64,000 bases of DNA from Sulfurimonas marina (GCF_014905095.1 NZ_CP041165.1:124001-188000); one strand, 5' to 3'; positions 32,721 through 41,818 are shown, numbered from the stretch's first letter. The notes: a model not told the origin generated them from the sequence alone. Numbers and translations: made by a program.

Positions 32721-34085
32721 ATGCAAAATATTTTTGATGAAGTTGGTTCACTCGATCGCAAATGTTATGAGGAGTTCGCTCTAAGCGAAGACCTTTTAAT
32801 GGAACATGCAGCTGACGGTATGGCTGACTTTATCAAAAGTAACTACGCTCTTGGGGCAACTGTTTTAGTTGTCTGCGGAGGTGGAAACAACGGTGCAGAC
32901 GGTTTAGCACTTGCTCGTATACTTCATAAAGATTATGATGTGAAACTCTTTATGGCAAAAGAGGCAAAAAGCGAGATGGCAAAGCTACAGCTTTTACGAG
33001 CGCAAAAAGTGGATGTATCTTTTGTCGATCAACTTTTTAATGCCGAGATAATCGTTGATGCTGTTTTAGGGACGGGCTTTAACGGTGAGCTTTCTTCAGA
33101 GTTACTGCAAATGTTAGAGACCCTAAATAACTACAAAGCTGTGAAAATAGCGTGTGATATTCCAAGCGGCTATAAATTTAATGCCGATTATACTCTGACA
33201 ATGGGTGGTTTGAAAAAATCTCTCTTTGAAGATAAAGTAAAAGATATCGTCGGGGAGATAACAGTTCTGGACCTCGGTGTTGCACGTGAAATTTATGAGA
33301 CGGACTCGAAAATAAAACTGCTTGATGAGAGTGATCTGCAACTTCCAAACAGAAAGAAGCAAAACACTCATAAGGGTTCTTACGGGCATCTTGCAGTGGT
33401 AAGCGGAGAGAAAACAGGGGCGAGTGTTATGAGTGCACAGGCTGCTTTTCGTTTTGGAACCGCTTTGGTTACACTGCTGAGCAATGAAAATATTCATGCC
33501 CCGTATGAGATTATGCAGTCACACCAGCTACCTCAAAGTGCATCAGCAATAGCACTGGGAATGGGGCTTGGTGTTGAGTTTTCTCAAAGTGAACTGGAGC
33601 GCTTCGTAAGTAACGGTCATCCTCTGCTTTTAGATGCAGATATTTTTTATCACCCTTTACTTTCTACATTACTAGGGAAAAAGAAGGTTGTGATAACGCC
33701 TCATCCAAAAGAGTTTTGTGAGGTTTTAAGAGAGTGTAAGATCGCAGAAATATCTGTAGAGGAGTTACAACAAAGCAGATTTGAGTATGCACAGCTTTTT
33801 AGTAAACATTTCCCAGATGTTACACTTGTACTTAAAGGTGCAAATGTGATCATCTCTCAAGGTGAGCAGATGTTCATTAATCCTTATGGCAGCAATGTTT
33901 TGGCAAAAGGGGGCAGTGGTGATGTCTTAGCAGGGCTAATAGCGGGGCTTTTAGCGCAAGGGTATGCTCCGCTTGATGCTGCAATCAGCGGCTCACTTGC
34001 CCATACGCTGTTGGCAAAAAGTTACAAGGGTGCTGATTTTTCACTTACGCCGATCGATTTGATCGATGGTATATGTAAACTGTAA
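32721..34085 (+). CDS. nnrD: Bifunctional NAD(P)HX epimerase/dehydratase
   Basis: A 454-residue cytosolic repair enzyme. The N-terminal epimerase domain (about 1-205, VVCGGGNNGADGLALARIL) interconverts the two forms of hydrated NAD(P)H. The C-terminal ADP-dependent dehydratase (about 210-454) restores NAD(P)H and has the kinase-like KGGSGDVLAG motif (396-405). The fused form (YjeF-type) is common in bacteria. It lies 11 bases after the ATPase gene. The epimerase half corresponds to nnrE in species with split genes. Confidence 0.92.
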   Translation: MQNIFDEVGSLDRKCYEEFALSEDLLMEHAADGMADFIKSNYALGATVLVVCGGGNNGADGLALARILHKDYDVKLFMAKEAKSEMAKLQLLRAQKVDVSFVDQLFNAEIIVDAVLGTGFNGELSSELLQMLETLNNYKAVKIACDIPSGYKFNADYTLTMGGLKKSLFEDKVKDIVGEITVLDLGVAREIYETDSKIKLLDESDLQLPNRKKQNTHKGSYGHLAVVSGEKTGASVMSAQAAFRFGTALVTLLSNENIHAPYEIMQSHQLPQSASAIALGMGLGVEFSQSELERFVSNGHPLLLDADIFYHPLLSTLLGKKKVVITPHPKEFCEVLRECKIAEISVEELQQSRFEYAQLFSKHFPDVTLVLKGANVIISQGEQMFINPYGSNVLAKGGSGDVLAGLIAGLLAQGYAPLDAAISGSLAHTLLAKSYKGADFSLTPIDLIDGICKL

Positions 34086-34119
34086 GAATTGTTTTGTTAT
34101 AAACTCAACAATAAAAAAG

Positions 34120-34125
34120 TATAAA
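34120..34125 (+). promoter_or_regulatory. Possible -10 box for thiG
   Basis: TATAAA about 118 bases before thiG, with the conserved leader element starting about 18 bases downstream. Weaker than the other -10 boxes listed; TTATAA at 34097-34102 is an alternative. Confidence 0.35.
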
Positions 34126-34143
34126 CGATTATTTGATTTATTT

Positions 34144-34177
34144 TTAGAGGACAAATCCTCCCTTTGGTCTGAGCCTC
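34144..34177 (+). promoter_or_regulatory. Conserved leader element, copy 2 (upstream of thiG)
   Basis: A 34-nt sequence reading TTAGAGGACAAATCCTCCCT, then TTGGTCTGAGCCTC, ending 65 bases before thiG. It matches the moaD copy apart from one substitution and the short variable spot after CCCT. Two pairings compete for GAGG: a small hairpin with TCCTC (34156-34160), or a long one with CCTCTAAAAA (34174-34183), giving a 10-bp stem with TTTTTAGAGG (34141-34150). No thiamine pyrophosphate riboswitch core is visible. Likely a cis-acting RNA or operator. Confidence 0.55.
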
Positions 34178-34242
34178 TAAAAACAAACCAAACAATCTTG
34201 AACAAATAACGAAAACGAAAATAAATTAGATTAGGAAGAAGA

Positions 34243-35022
34243 ATGGATAATAAACTAAAAATCGGAAAATATGAACTAGGATCTCGTCTTATAGTTGGAA
34301 GTGGGAAATATGACTCTTTTGATATGACAAAAGAGGCGACTTTAGCATCTGGTAGTGAGCTTATCACTGTTGCAGTTCGTCGTTTAAACATCACAGACCC
34401 TGATAAAGAGAATCTTCGCGATACTTTTGCAGGAACAAATGTAAAGTTTTTACCAAACTCTGCGGGATGTGTTACTGCTGAAGAGGCGATTACTACTTTT
34501 AGATTAACTCGTGAAGCGACAGGAATCGATCTAATCAAGCTGGAAGTTATCGGTGATACACAAAAAACTTTATACCCGGATGTAATTGAGACAATTAAAG
34601 CGTGTGAAGTGTTACATAAAGAGGGCTTTACTATTATGGCATATACTTCAGATGATCCAATCATGGCTAAACGTCTCGAAGATGCGGGTGCTGATGCTGT
34701 TATGCCATTAGCTGCTCCTATTGGAAGTGGACTTGGTGTACAAAACCCTTACAATGTTGTTTTCGTTCGTGAAGCGGTAAGTGTACCTGTAATCGTTGAT
34801 GCGGGAATAGGGTGTGCAAGTGATGCTGCATATGCAATGGAGTTAGGTGCTGAAGGTGTTCTTACAAATACTGCGATTGCACAAGCTAACGACCCAATTG
34901 CTATGGCTCAGGCTATGAAACATGCGGTTATCGGTGGACGTATGAGTTATTTAGCGGGACGTATTCCGAAAAAACCTTATGCGACTGCATCAAGCCCGGT
35001 TGACGGACTTATTCAGTTTTAA
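34243..35022 (+). CDS. thiG: Thiazole synthase ThiG
   Basis: A cytosolic 259-residue TIM-barrel enzyme that forms the thiazole ring of thiamine from deoxyxylulose phosphate, an imine and ThiS thiocarboxylate. K99 in [10 protein letters not shown] is the Schiff-base lysine. [16 protein letters not shown] and [16 protein letters not shown] are family blocks. Length is normal. No thiS, thiF or thiH is adjacent, so the gene stands alone in this window. An AGGAAGA site precedes the ATG. Confidence 0.95.
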   Translation: MDNKLKIGKYELGSRLIVGSGKYDSFDMTKEATLASGSELITVAVRRLNITDPDKENLRDTFAGTNVKFLPNSAGCVTAEEAITTFRLTREATGIDLIKLEVIGDTQKTLYPDVIETIKACEVLHKEGFTIMAYTSDDPIMAKRLEDAGADAVMPLAAPIGSGLGVQNPYNVVFVREAVSVPVIVDAGIGCASDAAYAMELGAEGVLTNTAIAQANDPIAMAQAMKHAVIGGRMSYLAGRIPKKPYATASSPVDGLIQF

Positions 35023-35030
35023 TTAGTTTC

Positions 35031-35055
35031 GTAAAATCAGCAAAGCTAATTTTAC
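35031..35055 (+). terminator. Hairpin after thiG
   Basis: GTAAAATCAGC and GCTAATTTTAC form an 11-bp stem with one mismatch and an AAA loop, 8 bases after the thiG stop. It has no U tract after it on the plus strand, so termination would be weak by itself. Confidence 0.4.
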
Positions 35056-35083
35056 TGCGCTAGCCGCTGAGGCACTAAAGCTT

Positions 35084-35098
35084 GCCTCGTATCGAGGC
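35084..35098. terminator. Hairpin between convergent genes
   Basis: GCCTCG and CGAGGC form a perfect 6-bp stem with a TAT loop, just before the end of the 67-residue gene on the other strand. With the hairpin at 35031 it probably separates the converging transcripts. Confidence 0.4.
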
Positions 35099-35102
35099 AG
35101 AT

Positions 35103-35306
35103 TTAATGCGACCTTGCTAGAGCTGCAAAATCAATAGAGTCCTCTTTTTTGGACTCTTCTCTCTCTTTGTCTTTTTCAAAATCTCCACTGGAGAAAAAAT
35201 ATTCGTGTTGCCCTTTATTTAGAATACACCCTTTAATCCCAGGTGTACAAGTTACATTTAAAAGTTTACAAAAGCCTTTATGATCGTGTTGACATGTCCA
35301 ACCCAT
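35103..35306 (-). CDS. Small Cys-containing protein of unknown function
   Basis: A 67-residue protein with four Cys in the first 27 residues (C5, C13, C20, C27) plus His7 and His9, a spacing that could bind a metal or an iron-sulfur cluster. The C-terminal half is charged (KDKEREESKKED). I do not recognise a named family. It is the third gene after the AGCS symporter and the 90-residue gene, 3 bases from the latter, so the three are probably one operon. Confidence 0.65.
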   Translation of the reverse strand: MGWTCQHDHKGFCKLLNVTCTPGIKGCILNKGQHEYFFSSGDFEKDKEREESKKEDSIDFAALARSH

Positions 35307-35309
35307 AAT

Positions 35310-35582
35310 TTATCCTTCAAATTTATCCGATAAATGGGACATTAGAAGTAGTTGTCCCATCCCTTCAAAGAATTTCTCTATACCTATAGTATTTGCCTCT
35401 AGAGATTTTTTCATAGCAGTTAAAAATACAAGTTGTGACTCTTCTGATGCTAACATATATGTATCTATAATATACTCTAAAGTTAAAGAGGTCTCTTCTC
35501 CGTTTACATCAAAGTCTACTGATGAGAGAAGATTGATCCCCTCTTGTTTTAAAATCTCTTTACACTCTTGTGCCGGACTCAT
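35310..35582 (-). CDS. Small helical protein of unknown function
   Basis: A 90-residue, mostly helical, acidic protein without membrane segments or signal peptide. It overlaps the AGCS symporter gene by 4 bases and is followed after 3 bases by the small Cys-containing gene, which supports it being real and cotranscribed. I do not recognise the family. Confidence 0.65.
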   Translation of the reverse strand: MSPAQECKEILKQEGINLLSSVDFDVNGEETSLTLEYIIDTYMLASEESQLVFLTAMKKSLEANTIGIEKFFEGMGQLLLMSHLSDKFEG

Positions 35583-37024
35583 CTTATCACCTCCGCATCT
35601 AGCTCACCGCTTTTAAGTTTTTGACTGTATTCGACTAAGTCTCTTTTTACATCACCGCTTAAGACGAAAAGACCGAAAATGTTTGGAAGAGCCATAGCAA
35701 GGAGAAGCATAAAACTAAAGTCTACCAGTATACTTGTACTGACAATCGTACCTATAACTGTTAACGATAAGAAAAGGATTTTATAAAGAATTGAGTACTT
35801 CGAACCAAAAAGATATACCCATGCACGTTCACCGTAGTATGACCAAGAGATCATTGTTGAAAAAGCAAAAAGAGCGATAGATATAGAAAGGACAGCAGGA
35901 AACCATGAAATGACAGTACCGTAAGCAGCCGATGTTAGTGCTGCACCTTCTCTTGCTTCAATAAGTGCCGCATGTGCACCATCTGGTGCATATACACCTG
36001 TGATGATAATTACTAGTGCCGTCATTGTACATATAACTATAGTATCGATAAAAGGCTCATAAAGTGCAACCATACCTTGGCGAACCGGATATTTTGTCAG
36101 TGCCGGTGCATGGGCTACCGGAGAGGAACCAATCCCTGCCTCACTAGAAAAAACTGCACGTTGGAACCCTTGAACCATTGCTCCAATCATACCGCCGTAA
36201 AGGGCATTGTTAGAAAAGGCTTCTGTAAATATGAGAGAAAAAGCGTGAGGGATTTGTTCAAAATAGAAACCTAAGATCCAGATTGAAGCACTTATATAGA
36301 TAATTGCCATTACCGGAACAAGACGCTCTGTAAAATTAGCTATCCTTTGTACACCGCCTATAATAACAAAACCGACAAGAGCTGCAATGATAATACCAAA
36401 TACTACCGGATAAGTATTGAAAAAGTCTATCTCTTGACCCAGAGCACTGACAGCTTGTGAAACTTGGAAAGTGTTTCCACCGCCAATAGCACCGCCAATC
36501 ATAAATACAGCAAATAGAACTGCTAAAACTTTTCCAATTTTTGCATACCCTTTTTGTGCCAAACCTTTAGAAAGGTACTCCATTGCACCACCCATAACAC
36601 TGCCGTCTTTTAAAAATTCTCTATGTTGTAGTGAGAGTGTTACTTCCGTAAACTTTAAACTCATCCCTAAAAACCCTGCAAGGATCATCCAAAATGTAGC
36701 TCCGGGACCACCGATAGAAACAGCCAAAGCTACACCTGCAATATTTCCAAGACCAACCGTAGCAGAAAGAGCAGTTGTTAATGAACCAAATGGAGGGATT
36801 AACCCTTTGTCATCTTTTGTCTCATATTTTCCACGTATGATCTTAAATGCATGAGTAAAATACTTAAATCCTACAAAGTTCATCTTGAATGTCAGATAAA
36901 CACCACCTGCAATAAGCCATGCAACTAAAAAAGGTATAGATATACCTTCAACCTTTCCGAAAAAAATATCAAAAAAAAGTATCGTCTCCAATATTCCGTT
37001 TATGCTACTAAAAAGTTCCCCCAC
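35579..37024 (-). CDS. Alanine/glycine:cation symporter (AGCS family)
   Basis: An inner-membrane sodium- or proton-coupled amino-acid importer of 481 residues with about 11 membrane segments. Family blocks include GSLTTALSATVGLGNIAGVA (about 81-100), GGPGATFWMI, FSSEAGIGSSPVAHA and STMISWSYYGERAW. The start codon is GTG at 37024. It heads an operon with two small genes. Substrate is alanine or glycine by family. Confidence 0.92.
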   Translation of the reverse strand: MGELFSSINGILETILFFDIFFGKVEGISIPFLVAWLIAGGVYLTFKMNFVGFKYFTHAFKIIRGKYETKDDKGLIPPFGSLTTALSATVGLGNIAGVALAVSIGGPGATFWMILAGFLGMSLKFTEVTLSLQHREFLKDGSVMGGAMEYLSKGLAQKGYAKIGKVLAVLFAVFMIGGAIGGGNTFQVSQAVSALGQEIDFFNTYPVVFGIIIAALVGFVIIGGVQRIANFTERLVPVMAIIYISASIWILGFYFEQIPHAFSLIFTEAFSNNALYGGMIGAMVQGFQRAVFSSEAGIGSSPVAHAPALTKYPVRQGMVALYEPFIDTIVICTMTALVIIITGVYAPDGAHAALIEAREGAALTSAAYGTVISWFPAVLSISIALFAFSTMISWSYYGERAWVYLFGSKYSILYKILFLSLTVIGTIVSTSILVDFSFMLLLAMALPNIFGLFVLSGDVKRDLVEYSQKLKSGELDAEVIR

Positions 37025-37123
37025 AACACATCCTCTTACTCTGTTTGTATAATTGTAACAAATGAAACTTAACTCACTTTTTGTTAAAAAATAGAAAAAT
37101 TATAAAATTTCTTCCTAAAACTA

Positions 37124-37152
37124 TTGACATAAGAAAAAAAATCCACTATAAT
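37124..37152 (+). promoter_or_regulatory. Consensus sigma-70 promoter of the tRNA cluster
   Basis: TTGACA (37124-37129) and TATAAT (37147-37152) with a 17-base spacer, a perfect consensus. It lies 43 bases before the first tRNA. Such a strong -35 is rare elsewhere in this window and fits stable RNA genes. Confidence 0.85.
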
Positions 37153-37195
37153 TTCAGCCTCATTAATCAGCAACCAAGCTTTTTAATGTTTAGGT

Positions 37196-37273
37196 CGGGG
37201 TGTAGCTCAGTATGGTTAGAGTACTTGGTTTGGGACCAAGGGGCCGAAGGTTCGAGTCCTTTCACCCCGACCA
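37196..37273 (+). tRNA. tRNA-Pro (anticodon TGG)
   Basis: The cloverleaf is complete: acceptor CGGGGTG pairs with CACCCCG, loop TTTGGGA gives anticodon TGG, the T loop is TTCGAGT, and CCA is encoded. Confidence 0.95.
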
Positions 37274-37311
37274 TTTTTTTTATAATAATTAAATTAATAA
37301 TGATTAAACAT

Positions 37312-37389
37312 GGTGGGATTAGCTCAGTTGGTTAGAGCACTAGTTTGTGGCACTGGGGGCCGTGGGTTCGAATCCCATATTCCACCCCA
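37312..37389 (+). tRNA. tRNA-His (anticodon GTG)
   Basis: Loop TTGTGGC gives anticodon GTG. The extra 5' G (G-1) opposite C73, a tRNA-His hallmark, is encoded, as is the terminal CCA. Confidence 0.95.
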
Positions 37390-37430
37390 TATTATTAATT
37401 ATTAGAACTAAGACGATATAACAAAAAGTA

Positions 37431-37507
37431 GCGTCCGTGGCTCAACTGGATAGAGTTTCGGATTTCGGCTCCGAGGGTTATAGGTTCGAATCCTATCGGG
37501 CGTACCA
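37431..37507 (+). tRNA. tRNA-Arg (anticodon TCG)
   Basis: Anticodon stem TCGGA/TCCGA with loop TTTCGGC gives anticodon TCG. Acceptor GCGTCCG pairs with CGGGCGT, and CCA is encoded. Confidence 0.93.
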
Positions 37508-37523
37508 TTTTGTCTGATATTAT

Positions 37524-37600
<77 letters not shown>

Positions 37601-37643
37601 CTTATTATTTGTTGTCTGAAGAGACGTTAAAAACTTATTCCAC

Positions 37644-37728
37644 GCGGACGTGGTGAAATTGGTAGACACGCCAGACTTAGGATCTGGTGCCGCAAGGTGT
37701 GAAGGTTCAAGTCCTTTCGTCCGCACCA
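37644..37728 (+). tRNA. tRNA-Leu (anticodon TAG)
   Basis: A class II tRNA with a variable arm. Anticodon stem CCAGA/TCTGG with loop CTTAGGA gives TAG. Acceptor GCGGACG pairs with CGTCCGC, followed by ACCA. Last of five tRNAs. Confidence 0.95.
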
Positions 37729-37848
37729 CTTACATAAAACAATACTTCCAAAAACTTTTCAAATTAAATCAAATAAAAATAAAATCTATAAAAATTTATA
37801 ATCAATTATTTATTCACATAAGAAGATATATGAAATAAAGGTATACTT

Positions 37849-37854
37849 TATAAT
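37849..37854 (+). promoter_or_regulatory. -10 box for the hybrid kinase
   Basis: TATAAT (context ACTTTATAATTC) 38 bases before the ATG at 37893. A GAAGGA ribosome binding site lies at 37879-37884. Confidence 0.45.
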
Positions 37855-37892
37855 TCATAATTACATATATACACTTTCGAAGGACATTCTAT

Positions 37893-40547
37893 ATGAGTGA
37901 TTTAGGTATTTACCAAACAGTCTTTAATAAAACAAATATTGGAATGGCTATTGTAGATCAGTCTGGAAAACTTATAAATGTAAATAAAAGTCTATGTGAC
38001 TTCTTAGGCTATACAAAAGAAGAACTTCAAAACAAAACTTTTCGTGAGATTACTTATGAAGCAGACTTAGAAGAGAGTGTTAAAAATTTACAAAAGATCA
38101 ATGAAGGTATTAGCGATACATTCCATATGGAAAAGCGCTATGTAACTAAGCAGGGACAGTTGATCTGGGCAGATATCACAGTAACTGCAATCAGAAAAGA
38201 GAATAATGTTCTTGATTATTATATTGCTGTTCTTAGAAATATTGATGAACTAAAACAAACCCAGTTAGCCCTGCAAATGCAGGAACAAAAAGCACAACTT
38301 TATCTAGATGTTGCAGCAGTTATGTTGGTTGCAGTAGATAAAAAGGGGACTATTCAGTTGATAAACCCTAAAGGTTGTGAGATTCTTGGGTATTCAAAAG
38401 AGGAGTTACTCGGTAAAAACTGGATCAAAACAGTTTTGCCTGTACATACCCAAGAGGGTGTTGAAAATTTAATAGATGAGATATTTAACGGGAATTTAGA
38501 ATTAGTAAAATATTTTGAAAATCCAGTACTTACTAAGAGCGGAGAAGAACGTCTCATAGCATGGCATAATGAAATTATAAAAGATCAAAACGGAGAAGCT
38601 GTAGGTATTATGGCTTCGGGACAAGATATTACGAAAATCAGAAAAAGTGAACAGGAGATTCAAGAGTTAAATATCAAAACCGCAACGAAAAAAATTCGAT
38701 ACCAAAATCTTTTACAGAATGCATCTGATGGGATTTTCATTATGGATTATGCTTCAGGTGATCTACTTGAATATAGTCAAAAAGCAAAAGAGTTATTAGG
38801 GTATTCAGATGAGGAGATGCAGCATTTAAATGTACTTGACTGGGATAAAGGTTTTTCATCACTTGAAGATTATAGAGAGACAATAGCAAATTTAACTTCT
38901 GGACCGATTGTTTTAGAGCGTAAACATAAACGAAAAAATGGTACTTCTTATGATGCTTCTATTACAGCTTCTAAAGTATTTGTCGGTCAAAAAGCACTTA
39001 TTTATGCATCTGTCAGAGATATTACCGAAGAGATAAAGCTGAAAAAAGAGCTTGTAAAAGCAAAAGAGGACGCCGAATACTCTACTAAAATAAAATCGGA
39101 ATTTTTAGCTAATATGAGTCATGAGATAAGGACACCGTTAAATGGAGTGATAGGCTTTATCGAACTTGCAATGAAAAAAGCGAAGAGTAAAAAGGTGATA
39201 GATTATCTACAAAAAGCTCGTAAGTCATCTAATGCTCTTTTAAACGTTATCAACGATATACTTGATTTGTCCAAAATGGAAGCAGGAAAACTTGAGATAG
39301 AAGAGCATAGATTTGTATTGAGTAAATTAATTGATGATATCCGAGCAATGTTTGCATATTCAATTGCATCTAAATCTTTGAAACTAAATGTAAATATCTC
39401 TTCTGAAATTCCAGAAATTGTTGTTGGAGACTCACTTCGTTTGACACAGGTTTTTAACAATTTAATTAGCAATGCAATAAAGTTTACGGAGAAGGGTAGA
39501 GTATCAATTGATATTACACTCCTCAAACAAACATCAAAAAAAATAAAAATATTGTGTTCAGTAAGTGATACCGGTTTAGGGATACCTCCAAAGACGCTTT
39601 CAAAACTTTTCGATTCTTTTACACAGTCCGATTCCTCTACTACAAGAAAATATGGAGGGACTGGATTAGGACTTGCAATTACGAAACAACTTATAGAGTT
39701 GATGAAAGGTGAAATTTGGGCGGAGAGTGTGCTTGGAGAAGGTTCTACGTTTTACTTTACTTTAGAGTTACAACTCTCAACAGATGATCAGAGCAAAGAT
39801 ATTGAGGAATCAGAAGTAGTAGAAAATGGTGAAAGAGTTTATTTTAATGCTCGCGCATTACTTGTTGATGACAATGCAACAAACCGAATATTGGCAAAAA
39901 AGATACTTCAAGAGTATGGTTTAAGTGTAAAAACAGCCAAACATGGAAAAAAGGCGATAGATAAAGTAAAGAAAAATGATTTCGACATAATTTTTATGGA
40001 TCTGCATATGCCAACCATGGATGGGTATGAAGCGAGTAAAGAGATTAGAACTTTTAACCAAACGATTCCTATTATTGCATTAAGTGCTGCAGTTATGAAT
40101 GGTGATAAACAGATGGCAGAGGCAGTGGGAATGAACGAACACATTGCAAAACCTATCAACAGGAATGTACTTGAAAAAATACTACACCGTTATCTTTTAA
40201 CTGTCTCTCCTGTAGATATTCCATCTTCAGGAAATATAGATTTTTTAGAATTAGAAAAACTGTTTAAAAACGACAATAAAGTGAAAGAGTTTCTAAATAT
40301 TTTTATGAAATCACATCATGACTTCTGTAAAAAGATACGAAAAATGGAGATAGGAAGCGCACCTTTTAAAACTACATTACACTCTTTAAAAGGTGCAGCA
40401 GGAAGTATTGGTGCGAATAAAGTGTATTCTTTAATCATTGAAATAGAATCTTTAAATGATACTACTCAAATTACCAAAATGTTAAAAATTTTATGTTTAG
40501 AATTTAAACACTTAATGGAAGAGATTGAAAATTACATTGCCAATTAG
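37893..40547 (+). CDS. Hybrid sensor histidine kinase (PAS x3, HisKA, HATPase, REC, HPt)
   Basis: An 884-residue cytosolic multistep phosphorelay kinase with no membrane segment. Three PAS domains (about 8-120, 130-255, 270-385), HisKA with H410 in MSHEIRTPLNGV, HATPase (N box near 523, GTGLGL 589-594), a receiver with D703 and a C-terminal HPt with H830. It can therefore pass phosphate through His-Asp-His and hand it to a separate regulator. The convergent OmpR-type regulator next door is a plausible partner. Its first PAS is strongly similar to that of the GGDEF protein at 45597-46838. The signal is unknown, probably cytosolic redox or a small ligand. Confidence 0.9.
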   Translation: MSDLGIYQTVFNKTNIGMAIVDQSGKLINVNKSLCDFLGYTKEELQNKTFREITYEADLEESVKNLQKINEGISDTFHMEKRYVTKQGQLIWADITVTAIRKENNVLDYYIAVLRNIDELKQTQLALQMQEQKAQLYLDVAAVMLVAVDKKGTIQLINPKGCEILGYSKEELLGKNWIKTVLPVHTQEGVENLIDEIFNGNLELVKYFENPVLTKSGEERLIAWHNEIIKDQNGEAVGIMASGQDITKIRKSEQEIQELNIKTATKKIRYQNLLQNASDGIFIMDYASGDLLEYSQKAKELLGYSDEEMQHLNVLDWDKGFSSLEDYRETIANLTSGPIVLERKHKRKNGTSYDASITASKVFVGQKALIYASVRDITEEIKLKKELVKAKEDAEYSTKIKSEFLANMSHEIRTPLNGVIGFIELAMKKAKSKKVIDYLQKARKSSNALLNVINDILDLSKMEAGKLEIEEHRFVLSKLIDDIRAMFAYSIASKSLKLNVNISSEIPEIVVGDSLRLTQVFNNLISNAIKFTEKGRVSIDITLLKQTSKKIKILCSVSDTGLGIPPKTLSKLFDSFTQSDSSTTRKYGGTGLGLAITKQLIELMKGEIWAESVLGEGSTFYFTLELQLSTDDQSKDIEESEVVENGERVYFNARALLVDDNATNRILAKKILQEYGLSVKTAKHGKKAIDKVKKNDFDIIFMDLHMPTMDGYEASKEIRTFNQTIPIIALSAAVMNGDKQMAEAVGMNEHIAKPINRNVLEKILHRYLLTVSPVDIPSSGNIDFLELEKLFKNDNKVKEFLNIFMKSHHDFCKKIRKMEIGSAPFKTTLHSLKGAAGSIGANKVYSLIIEIESLNDTTQITKMLKILCLEFKHLMEEIENYIAN

Positions 40548-40558
40548 TATTGGCAATG
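40535..40558. terminator. Bidirectional terminator
   Basis: CATTGCCAA and TTGGCAATG form a perfect 9-bp stem with a 6-base loop that contains the kinase stop codon. CTGGTTTTT follows on the plus strand. It separates the kinase from the converging regulator gene. Confidence 0.75.
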
Positions 40559-40565
40559 CTGGTTT

Positions 40566-41246
40566 TTAAGTTTTAGGAGACTCATTTTTTAAAATATAAC
40601 CAACTTTATAAACAGATTCGATGTTTATAGAAGGGATTTTTTTTCTGAGGCGTCCTATTAAAATTCTAATTGCGTTATCTGTAGTAACATTATCTGATAT
40701 GAGAAAGTTAAACATTTCATAGGTCACTACTCTATTTTGATTTTCAAGAAGTATTTCTAACACGGTAATCTCTCTGTTGTTTAACTTGATCTCCATATTT
40801 TCAGACTTCACTGTTTTTGATAATGCATCATACCAGTAGGTATCATTTATAGCGACACAACTCATAGAAAGTTTTCTCTCATTTGTATATATATTATTGA
40901 CTAATTTAGAGAGTTTTTCCGAGGTCATAGGTTTTATAAAATAGCTGTTGATCTGCAAGTTCGCAATAGTTTCTATACTTTGCTCGTCAGAATAAGCGGT
41001 CATAAGAATAATAAAACACTCTTTGTCTATTTTCCGTATTTTTGAGACCAGTTCTGTTCCGTTAATATTTGGCATATTAATATCTGAAATAATCACATCA
41101 GGCAGGTAATTTAGATACATTTGCCACCCTTCTTCACCACTTGAAGCACTATATACTTCCTTAAACTTTCCCTTCAAATAGGTACACAATTTAAAATTAC
41201 AAGTTGCCTCATCATCTATGACAAGTATTCTAGACCTATGTTTCAT
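40566..41246 (-). CDS. OmpR-family response regulator
   Basis: A 226-residue DNA-binding regulator. The receiver (about 5-120) has D10/D11 in the acidic pocket, the phosphoacceptor D55 in IISDINMPN, and the switch Lys in YFIKPM. The winged-helix domain (about 140-222) ends with the usual YKVGYIL strand. It converges on the hybrid kinase gene, with only 18 bases between stops, and could be its partner. Another kinase encoded elsewhere is possible. Confidence 0.88.
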   Translation of the reverse strand: MKHRSRILVIDDEATCNFKLCTYLKGKFKEVYSASSGEEGWQMYLNYLPDVIISDINMPNINGTELVSKIRKIDKECFIILMTAYSDEQSIETIANLQINSYFIKPMTSEKLSKLVNNIYTNERKLSMSCVAINDTYWYDALSKTVKSENMEIKLNNREITVLEILLENQNRVVTYEMFNFLISDNVTTDNAIRILIGRLRKKIPSINIESVYKVGYILKNESPKT

Positions 41247-41360
41247 TAGAAGATAGCCTCTTATGTATTAAGATGTTTATAAGTTTAAAGAAATAATTCT
41301 AACATATTTTGTCTGTATTATTCCCATTCATCTATATAGTTTGTTAAAAAGAATTTATTC

Positions 41361-41389
41361 TTGACATAAGTCAAAGACTTTTACATAAA
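41361..41389 (+). promoter_or_regulatory. Likely promoter of the first PAS/MCP operon
   Basis: TTGACA (41361-41366) and CATAAA (41384-41389) with a 17-base spacer, 36 bases before the ATG at 41426. The -35 lies in a small palindrome, TTGACATAAGTCAA. Confidence 0.45.
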
Positions 41390-41425
41390 AAGCTATTAAT
41401 GTTTAATTTTAAAAAAGGAATATGT

Positions 41426-41809
41426 ATGCGGGAATATATTTTAAAGAGCGACGATTTTTTAGTTTCACAAACAGATGAGAAAGGGAAAATCTTATTCGCC
41501 AATGATGATTTTTGTAAGATAGCAGGGTATACCATTGAGGAACTCGTGGGGAAACAGCATAATATTGTTCGTCATCCGGATATGCCAAAAGCAGCTTTTA
41601 AAGATCTCTGGTCTACTGTAAAGCAAAATAAGATATGGACAGGTTACGTTAAAAATGCAACAAAAGACGGAGGGTTCTACTGGGTATTTGCAACTGTCTA
41701 TCCAATGAAAGATCCTGTAACGAAAGAGACACGTTATCTCTCTTGCAGAAGAAAACCTTCTAAAGAAGAGATACTACAAGCTGAAGAGCTTTACAAGACA
41801 TTACAATAA
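41426..41809 (+). CDS. CetB-like Aer-type PAS protein
   Basis: A 127-residue single-PAS protein. The block HNIVRHPDMPKAAF and the GGFYWVFATVYP strand are those of the Aer/CetB group, whose PAS binds FAD and senses cell redox state for energy taxis. I chose ATG 41426 over the upstream reading frame because AAAAGGAA lies 5 bases before it and the paralogue at 62197-62580 has the same N-terminus and the same length. It is followed after 9 bases by a membrane MCP with no sensor domain, matching the CetA/CetB split receptor of Campylobacter. Confidence 0.82.
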   Translation: MREYILKSDDFLVSQTDEKGKILFANDDFCKIAGYTIEELVGKQHNIVRHPDMPKAAFKDLWSTVKQNKIWTGYVKNATKDGGFYWVFATVYPMKDPVTKETRYLSCRRKPSKEEILQAEELYKTLQ

Positions 41810-41818
41810 GGATTATAT

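Noticed and set aside
34086-34242. Thiamine pyrophosphate riboswitch ahead of thiG
   Set aside because: The conserved CTGAGA / ACCTGATCTGG / GCGNAGGGA core was not found.
37081-37335. Open reading frame of 84 codons across the first tRNA region
   Set aside because: It overlaps tRNA-Pro and part of tRNA-His and the tRNA promoter; it is a by-chance frame.
37650-37838. Open reading frame of 62 codons over tRNA-Leu
   Set aside because: It begins inside the tRNA and has no ribosome binding site or family likeness.
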